Source: an uncultured Bacteroidales bacterium
GTDB lineage: Bacteria > Bacteroidota > Bacteroidia > Bacteroidales > FEN-979
DNA length: 64,000 nucleotides
Direction of reading: 5' to 3'
Assembly (NCBI GenBank): GCA_903903985.1
Contig: CAIVAT010000160.1
Coordinates: 20,219-84,218 of the forward strand
Below are positions 7,731 to 13,693 of the stretch, piece by piece (positions within the stretch are counted from its first letter, which is position 1; each line of letters starts with the position of its first letter). A model generated the notes under the pieces. The model was given only the letters and a program-made list of their open reading frames with translations, did not search any database and had not been told where the DNA came from. Position numbers and translations under genes: made by a program.

Positions 7731-9347
7731 TCATTCAATTACCAGGCATACTGTCGCTTCAAACGGGCTGATCTGCATTTTCTGAAAATAACTGAATTCT
7801 TCTGTTATGCGGTGTGTCGAAAAAAGAACTTTACCATAGGCATGTTCCGGCAATGAGAGTGTATTCTGGCGACCCATAAAGTTCAGGAAAACAAGGATAC
7901 GTTCTTTTTCAGTTAATCTGTAATAAGCAAGAATACCATCTTGTCCATTGCTTACTGGCACCCATGAACCTTTCTGAATCGCTTCACTGGTTTTTCTGAG
8001 CTTTATAAGATTCCTGTAAAGGTTTAACAGCGATGATGGCTCACCTTCCTGCTGTCTGACACTGCGCAACCTGGTGTCCTTGTTTAGCGGTAGCCAAGGA
8101 TTGCCGGCCGTAAAACCTCCTTTGGGTTCCGGAACCCACTGCATGGGTGTCCGGGCTTTGTCCCTGCCTGTAAATAACGGCCAGAATTTTTTGCCCAAAG
8201 GATCGCGGATCTTGCTTTTAGCAATGTGGGTATTGTGCATGCCGATCTCCTCACCGTAATAAATGAAAGGAGTTCCCATAAGCGTCATGAGCAATGTGGC
8301 TGCGACCCTGGCTTTTTCTTCCCTGTTTGTGCGCCATGGAAACCGGTCGATGCTTCTGAAAAGATCGTGGTTCGACAAGACGTTGCATGGCCAACCACCT
8401 TCGGGGATACTGTCATACCAGGTTTTAATACTTTTAAAATAGGAATGTGCATTCCAGGTGCTGAAAATCAGGGAAAAATCAAATGCCAGATGCAGTCCGT
8501 CTTTCCCTTTTGCAAAATATCTTGCTGCGGTCTTAGCATCCCCCGGAGGATGCGCATAAATTTCTCCAATGCTGACCTTATCCTCCTGCCGGTCCAGTAA
8601 TTCCCGGATCTGCCTCACAACTGTGATCGACCGTTTTCGGTTGCGGCTATATATATGCTTCTGAATTGCCTGAATCCCGAATACTACCGGGTTACTCCTG
8701 AATTTCTTATCCTTGGCGATCATATTGATAACATCCAGCCGGAAACCATCAACCCCTAAGTCGAGCCAGAATTTCATCTCTTCAAAGAAAACACCTGGCA
8801 GTTCCGAATCCCGCCAGTTAAGATCAGGTTGTTCCTCAAAAAAAGAGTGCAGAAAATACTGTCCGGATTGTTCATGGAATTTCCAGGCACTACCTCCAAC
8901 TGCCGATTTCCAATTATTTGGCGGACTGCCCATGACCGGATCCTTCCAGATATACCAGTTTCTTTTCGGATTGTACAAGGAGGAGGAGGATTCAATGAAC
9001 CAGGGATGTTGGTCGGAGGTGTGGTTGAGGATCATATCAAGAATGATTTTGATACCGGAGCCATGTGCCTTCGTTACAAGTTCAAGGAAATCTTCCATGG
9101 TTCCAAAAACAGGATCGATCTCGCGATAATTGGAAACATCGTACCCAAAATCCACCATGGGCGATTTATACATGGGGGAGATCCAGATGCCATCAATTCC
9201 AAGGTCCTTCAGATAGCCCAACCGGCGAATAATTCCACGGATATCTCCGATCCCGTCACCATCAGAATCCTGAAAACTCCTGGGATAAATATGATAGATG
9301 ACTCCATGTTTCCACCAGATCCAGGGTTCAATGTTGTTCTTGCTCAT
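7731..9347 (-). CDS. GH13 alpha-glucosidase / oligo-1,6-glucosidase-like
   Basis: About 538 aa. Hydrolyses or transfers alpha-linked glucose. The GH13 (beta/alpha)8 regions are clear: YPRSFQDSDGDGIGD, ILDMILNHTS, nucleophile D205 in DGFRLDVINM, acid/base E262 in SIGEIYA, and NHD (D328) in VLSNHD, then a C-terminal beta domain. No signal peptide, so cytoplasmic. The start ATG at 9347 overlaps the stop of the upstream GT4 gene (ATGA), which implies translational coupling; an earlier TTG start is less likely. Substrate within the family (maltooligosaccharides, isomaltose, trehalose, sucrose) cannot be fixed from sequence. With the coupled glycosyltransferase it may process a glucoside or storage glucan. 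Confidence 0.9.
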   Translation of the reverse strand: MSKNNIEPWIWWKHGVIYHIYPRSFQDSDGDGIGDIRGIIRRLGYLKDLGIDGIWISPMYKSPMVDFGYDVSNYREIDPVFGTMEDFLELVTKAHGSGIKIILDMILNHTSDQHPWFIESSSSLYNPKRNWYIWKDPVMGSPPNNWKSAVGGSAWKFHEQSGQYFLHSFFEEQPDLNWRDSELPGVFFEEMKFWLDLGVDGFRLDVINMIAKDKKFRSNPVVFGIQAIQKHIYSRNRKRSITVVRQIRELLDRQEDKVSIGEIYAHPPGDAKTAARYFAKGKDGLHLAFDFSLIFSTWNAHSYFKSIKTWYDSIPEGGWPCNVLSNHDLFRSIDRFPWRTNREEKARVAATLLMTLMGTPFIYYGEEIGMHNTHIAKSKIRDPLGKKFWPLFTGRDKARTPMQWVPEPKGGFTAGNPWLPLNKDTRLRSVRQQEGEPSSLLNLYRNLIKLRKTSEAIQKGSWVPVSNGQDGILAYYRLTEKERILVFLNFMGRQNTLSLPEHAYGKVLFSTHRITEEFSYFQKMQISPFEATVCLVIE

Positions 9348-10537
9348 ACGGTACAAGCTTCGGTCATCAATCCCACGTCCTGCAGCAACCGGTCCATAAT
9401 CTTATCAGCCTGGTAAGCTTCTGCCCGCTGCAAGGCTGCTTGTTTCATCTTTACCCATGATTCCGGGTCAAGAAAATAACCAATTGCTTTCCCGGCCATT
9501 TCTTCACCCGAATCAACCAGAAATCCACATACTGAATTCTCCAGAATATCCTTTGGCCCCTTGGCATTATAGGCGATAACAGGCAACCCGCAACTCAGCG
9601 CTTCAAGGACAACGCAACTGAAAGTATCGAAACGTGAAGGCAGCAGCAGGAGATCTGCCGTTTGATACAGTGCAGGCAAAAATTTCTGGCCAACCCATCC
9701 CAGAAAGAGTGCGTCCGGCATCGCCTTTTTCAGTTCTTCCTCTGCAGGCCCTGTTCCTGCGATGACCATTTGTATTTCCGGGATTACCGACCTGATCATC
9801 CTCGTAATTCGCGGGAGTTCAAGAACCCCTTTTTCTTTACTGATCCGGCCTGTATATAGAATAACAGGTTTCAGTTTGTTGAACTGCAGCCTGTCGAAGA
9901 GAATTTCCTGGCTTCTCTTTTCCGAAGGTTCAGAGAAAATCCTGTCAGCCCAGTGAGCGGTCAGAAACACGCGCGACGGATCAAATCCCATGGCCTTGCT
10001 TGTCAGCCATTGCTGATGGTCGGTGTTGAGTACGAATACGTTTCCAAATCTCTTATAGTAAATCCTGAGGATCCGTTGCAGCCTGTTAAGACCTGTCTGC
10101 TCCAGCGATACCACCTCTTTAGCAAAAATCAGCCAATCCGTGTGCAGGTAGAAGAAAACTTCAACCGGGAATACTTTTTTCAGCCAAAGCGCTGCAAGGC
10201 CCATGGGACCTTCGGTGGAACAGATGATCTTGTTATAATTGCCCCGCCTGAAAATGCGTTGCACAGAAAGATAGTTGGGAATTCTGAAAGGTTGTTGCCG
10301 GTATAACGGGAGCGTGAACTCAGTGACGGGCCTGACAACAATGAGGTGGTCTTCCGATTGCATCGTATTGCTGCAAACAAGAAGGTCAACGGGTAAATTA
10401 CGACGCCTGATCTCCAGTAGGATTGCCTTCAATACAGTCGATACCCCATTGTGATCTCCATACGTATCGGTCAGCCAAAGCAGACGGCCTGCTTTTTCCG
10501 ATCTATCAGCAGTTATTTCCTTTGTATTTGATTTCAT
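9344..10537 (-). CDS. GT4-family glycosyltransferase
   Basis: 397 aa, GT-B fold. The N-terminal acceptor half starts at LLWLTDTYGDHNGVSTVL, typical of GT4 enzymes of the Sqd2/PimB-like group. The C-terminal donor half has LYTGRISKEKGVLELPRI and DTFSCVVLEALSCGLPVIAY, with the EX7E-type region. No transmembrane segment; a peripheral membrane or cytoplasmic enzyme. The start ATG 10537 is 3 bp after the stop of the small ORF at 10541-10741, and its own stop overlaps the GH13 start. It sits across from the PlcP-like gene, with the five-site box between. A lipid glycosyltransferase role is possible given the context, but a soluble-sugar acceptor is equally compatible with the operon partner. Confidence 0.88.
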   Translation of the reverse strand: MKSNTKEITADRSEKAGRLLWLTDTYGDHNGVSTVLKAILLEIRRRNLPVDLLVCSNTMQSEDHLIVVRPVTEFTLPLYRQQPFRIPNYLSVQRIFRRGNYNKIICSTEGPMGLAALWLKKVFPVEVFFYLHTDWLIFAKEVVSLEQTGLNRLQRILRIYYKRFGNVFVLNTDHQQWLTSKAMGFDPSRVFLTAHWADRIFSEPSEKRSQEILFDRLQFNKLKPVILYTGRISKEKGVLELPRITRMIRSVIPEIQMVIAGTGPAEEELKKAMPDALFLGWVGQKFLPALYQTADLLLLPSRFDTFSCVVLEALSCGLPVIAYNAKGPKDILENSVCGFLVDSGEEMAGKAIGYFLDPESWVKMKQAALQRAEAYQADKIMDRLLQDVGLMTEACTV

Positions 10538-10540
10538 TCG

Positions 10541-10741
10541 TTATTCTCCCAGATAATATCCCTTATCCGAAGAAAGGAAAAGCTCTTCCTCTGAAAAAAA
10601 AGTGAAATTCCCTGTCCTTTGAATCGGTCTGTACTTCCCATCTGATATTTTGGGACTAACGAACATTCCACGCAGGAGTGGAAGCTTATCCCGTCTGGAT
10701 ATTCTGTTGATCTCCCTTGATTGACCTGTATTTTTTTTCAT
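10541..10741 (-). CDS. Small hypothetical protein at the head of the GT4 operon
   Basis: 66 aa, starting at ATG 10741 and ending 3 bp before the GT4 start. Basic first half (MKKNTGQSREINRISRRDK), then LLRGMFVSPKISDGKYR and FTFFSEEELFLSSDKGYYLG. No recognised family and no signal peptide. Tight spacing to the next gene and a sensible start argue that it is translated; short length and lack of a known relative argue for caution. A GAAATTTG (near-consensus -7) lies about 19 bp upstream of its start. Confidence 0.45.
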   Translation of the reverse strand: MKKNTGQSREINRISRRDKLPLLRGMFVSPKISDGKYRPIQRTGNFTFFSEEELFLSSDKGYYLGE

Positions 10742-10805
10742 AATACTTCTGATTTTTGCGCAAATTTCTGCTTAATATCAGCAGATTTTCCGATTTCATG
10801 ATAAC

Positions 10806-10883
10806 TTAATAATTTCTTAACAGTAAATTAATATTTTCGTAATACCCTGTTAACATTGGACTTACATATGCTTGGTAATTTTG
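10806..10883 (+). promoter_or_regulatory. Five-site Pho-box-like promoter of the PlcP-like gene
   Basis: Half-sites start at 10806 (TTAATA), 10817 (TTAACA), 10828 (TTAATA), 10839 (GTAATA) and 10850 (TTAACA): five in perfect 11-bp register. The -7 element TAATTTTG starts at 10876, exactly 26 bp after the last site, and the ATG at 10894 follows 10 bp after it, so the transcript is nearly leaderless. The longest ladder in the window. As TTAA is self-complementary, it could also serve the leftward operon starting at 10741, but no -7 element lies 26 bp away on that side. Confidence 0.82.
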
Positions 10884-10893
10884 CATCCAGATA

Positions 10894-11748
10894 ATGAAAG
10901 AACGATCCTTGCCCAAACGTGAAGTTGACCTTGTCATCATTTCCGATGTACATCTTGGGGCATTCGGCTGTCATGCCAAAGAGTTGTTGCAATACCTGAG
11001 AAGCATTAAACCCCAAATGTTAATCCTGAATGGGGACATCATCGATATCTGGCAATTTCGCAAACGGTACTTCCCAAAATCACATTTGATGGTGATCAGA
11101 TACCTCACTGGACTGATCGCTAAAAACACCAAAATCGTTTACATCACCGGGAACCATGATGAGCTGATGCGGAAATTCACCAGATTCAACATTGGCTCAT
11201 TCAAACTGGTGAACAAGTTACTGATCGATCTTGGCGGGCAGAAAGCCTGGATATTTCACGGCGACGTCTTTGACATCACAATGCAACACAGCAAATGGCT
11301 GGCGAAATTTGGTTCTTTCGGATACGATCTGCTGATCCTGTTGAACAGTTTCGTGAATTTCATGCTGACCAGCATAGGCAGGCAAAAAATATCCTTTTCA
11401 CGCCGGATCAAACACAGCGTAAAACGTGCTGTTTCGTATATCAACAAATTCGAAGAGACCGCCGCCGGGATCGCCATCTCAAAAGGATATGGATACGTTA
11501 TCTGCGGCCATATCCACCAACCTGAAATGCGTACAATCAGCAATGCCCAGGGATCAGTGACCTATTTGAATTCCGGCGACTGGATTGAGAACCTCTCCGC
11601 ACTCGAATATCATCATGGGGAATGGCAAATCTATAATTACCGTGAAGATTTATATGCCCAGGCTTACGCAGCTACATCAAAACAGTCTGTATCGCCAAGC
11701 CATAAGGAAACATTCGAAGAGCTCCTGAAGGAGTTTGAACTCGGGTGA
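10894..11748 (+). CDS. PlcP-like metallophosphoesterase (phospholipase C type; LpxH/COG2908 superfamily)
   Basis: 284 aa calcineurin-like phosphoesterase. Metal-binding motifs: SDVHLG (D18, H20), NGD (D48), GNHDE (N87, H88), HGD (H122) and GHIH (H206, H208). The middle and end follow the PlcP subfamily pattern I recall from proteobacteria (HGDVFD, KWLAKFG..GYDLLILLN, ..KFEE, VICGHIHQP, YLNSGDWIENLSALE). PlcP removes phosphorylated head groups from phospholipids to give diacylglycerol under phosphate starvation. Genes of this type are commonly annotated as UDP-2,3-diacylglucosamine hydrolase because they share the superfamily with LpxH. The five-site promoter and a diacylglycerol-glucosyltransferase-like gene 0.5 kb away favour PlcP. 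LpxH-type lipid A activity is the main alternative. Confidence 0.82.
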   Translation: MKERSLPKREVDLVIISDVHLGAFGCHAKELLQYLRSIKPQMLILNGDIIDIWQFRKRYFPKSHLMVIRYLTGLIAKNTKIVYITGNHDELMRKFTRFNIGSFKLVNKLLIDLGGQKAWIFHGDVFDITMQHSKWLAKFGSFGYDLLILLNSFVNFMLTSIGRQKISFSRRIKHSVKRAVSYINKFEETAAGIAISKGYGYVICGHIHQPEMRTISNAQGSVTYLNSGDWIENLSALEYHHGEWQIYNYREDLYAQAYAATSKQSVSPSHKETFEELLKEFELG

Positions 11749-11792
11749 ACACAGGAAACATGAATATTTCTCACTTTTTCATTCAGGACGGT

Positions 11793-11800
11793 TATCTTTG
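11793..11800 (+). promoter_or_regulatory. -7 promoter element of the DUF1761 gene
   Basis: TATCTTTG is a perfect TAnnTTTG and lies 29 bp before the ATG at 11830. No TTAAnA ladder precedes it, so this gene probably has its own constitutive promoter, apart from read-through from the PlcP-like gene 81 bp upstream. Confidence 0.55.
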
Positions 11801-11829
11801 CAAACAATAATCATTCTAAATAAATAATT

Positions 11830-12246
11830 ATGGAAATTTCAAACATAAATTTTATTGCTTTGGCCATAGCAGCCATGGCAAGTTTTGGACTTGGGGCAGC
11901 CTGGTATAGTCCTTTTCTTTTTGGCAAGGCATGGCAAAAGGAATTGGGATTCACCGACGAATACCTGAAGAAAGGCAATATGCTGGCAATCTTTGGCTCG
12001 AGTCTGTTGCTGATTTTTGTAATGGATCTCGGTCTGGCAGTTATCCTTCAGGGAAATGCGGGCAGGGAAGTTAATGCTCTTTCCGGATCACTTTATGGAT
12101 TACTGACCGGGATTTTCTTTGTGGCTACCTCCATCGGGATCAACATACTTTATCAGAGGAAATCATTGAAGCTCTGGGCGATCGATGCCGGATACCAGGT
12201 GCTATACCTGGCTATGACCGGAGCAATCCTTGGGAATTGGCGTTAA
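11830..12246 (+). CDS. DUF1761 family membrane protein
   Basis: 138 aa with four hydrophobic segments (about 5-25, 49-72, 84-106, 115-135). The N-terminal FGLGAAWYSPFLFGKAWQKE and the C-terminal GYQVLYLAMTGAILGNWR are hallmarks of DUF1761 proteins, small inner-membrane proteins without known function. Its stop is 9 bp from the convergent stop of the glycosyltransferase at 12256. Its placement between the PlcP-like and glycosyltransferase genes may be accidental. Confidence 0.85.
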   Translation: MEISNINFIALAIAAMASFGLGAAWYSPFLFGKAWQKELGFTDEYLKKGNMLAIFGSSLLLIFVMDLGLAVILQGNAGREVNALSGSLYGLLTGIFFVATSIGINILYQRKSLKLWAIDAGYQVLYLAMTGAILGNWR

Positions 12247-12255
12247 TTAATAAAC

Positions 12256-13458
12256 TCAATCCTCGTCATCTTCCCATTGATGTGAAACTGTCGGCTGGTA
12301 TTCCCTGATCAATTCCACATAACGATGATAAACATTGTCAACAATCTCTTCCCATGGATGATAGAGTGATTTTGTGGCACCCTCACCAGCTCTTTTTATC
12401 GCCTCCGGATGACTCATCAGGTCAGTAATGGTAGTCGTCAGGGAAGCGATTTCATTTTCAACCAAAAATCCATTCACCCCGTCGAGGATCCCCTCTGCAG
12501 AGGAACTGTTTCCGACGACTACAGATGGAACACCGAACGCAGCAGCCTCCTGGATGACTAGCGGGGAGTTGTCATAAACCGATGGAAACACCAGCAGGTC
12601 AGCTGCTGCATATACATTCTGCAATTCCTTCCGGTCAGTGATCACCCCCAGGAACACCACCTGGTCATGCAGTTGATACTGCCTTACCAATTGAGTCATG
12701 TCCCTGGCAGCATATCCTTCACCCACGAAAACCATTCTAAACTGTTTCCCTGATGTTTGCAACATTTTCAATGCGTCAATGATGAGCCTGACATTTTTCT
12801 CCCAGCGGTGCTGTCCCACGAACAACATCATGAACTCGTCAGGGCCGGCATCGATCATGTCCAACCCTTTTCCCTTGTATTTCAGCAATTTTGCCTGATC
12901 CGGAATTTGCATGTCGGTTCCATTGGGCATCACCTCAAAGGAACCGCTATAACCATACTCCCTGAGCGTTAGCCCGGTGGCATTGTTTGGAACCCACACC
13001 AGGTCGGCAGCATTGTAAAAATCAAGGGTCAGTTTCATTAGAAAGTCAACAAACAAGTCGTTGTTGATTACCTTTTTGAAGTCATCCCTGTACTTGGTGT
13101 GAAAGGTTGCAACCAGCGGCACATTGAGTTTTAGGGCAAGTTTTGCTGCAACCTGCCCGCTGATGAAAGGGCAATGTGCGTGAAGCAGGTCAAACTTGAT
13201 CTTTTTAATCTTCTTTTTGAATTTGACATCGAACAGCGGAAGGCCAACCCGGTATGGATTCATGCCGGGCAGCAGGACTGACTTGAACCGGTGAACTTTA
13301 TAGTCGACGTTGTCTTGGTAATCCTTTACTTTTGGTGCAACGAGCATGCTTTTACCATGTTTGGCATTCAGCCAGTGTGCGTAGTTATGGGCCGTCATTC
13401 CCACGCCATCCATGATCGGGAAATAGGAATCATTGAATTGACAAGTCGTGATCTTCAT
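12256..13458 (-). CDS. GT4 glycosyltransferase resembling diacylglycerol alpha-glucosyltransferases
   Basis: 400 aa from ATG 13458, chosen because MKITTCQFNDSYFPIMDGV is the normal start of this family (the frame extends 14 codons upstream without support). Landmarks: GVGMTAHNYAHWL near the start, LLHAHCPFISGQVAAK, VATFHTKYRDDF (the H-x-H-x-PF and ATFHTKY patterns of monoglucosyl-diacylglycerol synthases), FVGQHRWEKNVRLIIDAL, and the EX7E-type NSPLVIQEAAAFGVPSVV. Such enzymes sit on the inner face of the membrane and transfer glucose from UDP- or GDP-sugar to diacylglycerol. With the PlcP-like enzyme supplying diacylglycerol this gives a complete phospholipid-to-glycolipid switch. A related acceptor (another lipid or sterol) cannot be excluded. 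Its promoter has three 11-bp-spaced TTAAn sites. Confidence 0.85.
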   Translation of the reverse strand: MKITTCQFNDSYFPIMDGVGMTAHNYAHWLNAKHGKSMLVAPKVKDYQDNVDYKVHRFKSVLLPGMNPYRVGLPLFDVKFKKKIKKIKFDLLHAHCPFISGQVAAKLALKLNVPLVATFHTKYRDDFKKVINNDLFVDFLMKLTLDFYNAADLVWVPNNATGLTLREYGYSGSFEVMPNGTDMQIPDQAKLLKYKGKGLDMIDAGPDEFMMLFVGQHRWEKNVRLIIDALKMLQTSGKQFRMVFVGEGYAARDMTQLVRQYQLHDQVVFLGVITDRKELQNVYAAADLLVFPSVYDNSPLVIQEAAAFGVPSVVVGNSSSAEGILDGVNGFLVENEIASLTTTITDLMSHPEAIKRAGEGATKSLYHPWEEIVDNVYHRYVELIREYQPTVSHQWEDDED

Positions 13459-13473
13459 AAATGAATTTTTATG

Positions 13474-13534
13474 CAAATATCGACATCCGTTATGTGTCAA
13501 CTTGATCGTTAACGAATTGTTAATGAATATTTAA
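13474..13534 (-). promoter_or_regulatory. Irregular Pho-box-like promoter of the GT4 gene
   Basis: On the minus strand TTAAAT (5' base 13534), TTAACA (13523) and TTAACG (13512) are in 11-bp register. The nearest -7-like element is GATATTTG (13481-13474), 31 bp rather than 26 bp after the last site and off consensus. Either spacing is relaxed here, or the start site is not the one I picked, or the box is coincidental. Confidence 0.5.
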
Positions 13535-13651
13535 TATTCCTATGGAAATAATTTCACTCAGGCACGTTTTCAACGTTGGGTGTTTTAAATTATGAATGGC
13601 CATCAAAAAGCGCTGAGCAGCTGGTTCTTTGTATTTTTTCATGTTTCATTC

Positions 13652-13681
13652 ATTCTCTTTTCCTACATTTGAAAAGAGAAT
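13652..13681 (+). promoter_or_regulatory. Inverted repeat surrounding the RM gene -7 element
   Basis: ATTCTCTTTTC (13652-13662) and GAAAAGAGAAT (13671-13681) form a perfect 11-bp inverted repeat. The 8-bp centre plus the first G of the right arm contains the perfect -7 element TACATTTG (13664-13671). The ATG of the RM gene is at 13694. A symmetric site on a core promoter is what a dimeric repressor needs; alternatively the transcript starts inside the right arm. No controller gene is visible nearby. Confidence 0.6.
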
Positions 13682-13693
13682 CACTCCCAAATT

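Noticed and set aside
7731..9347. GH13 gene as trehalose synthase or sucrose phosphorylase
   Set aside because: General GH13 motifs are present, but no feature allows a choice among subfamilies, so only alpha-glucosidase-like is reported.
10741..10893. Direct Pho-type promoter for the leftward operon starting at 10741
   Set aside because: Half-sites can be read on the minus strand, but the nearest -7-like element is 41 bp from the last one and off consensus.
13501..13545. TTAA ladder at 13509-13536 read as an operator of the RM gene (plus strand)
   Set aside because: No -7 element 26 bp away on the plus strand; the RM -7 lies over 120 bp downstream. It fits better, though not perfectly, the leftward GT4 gene.
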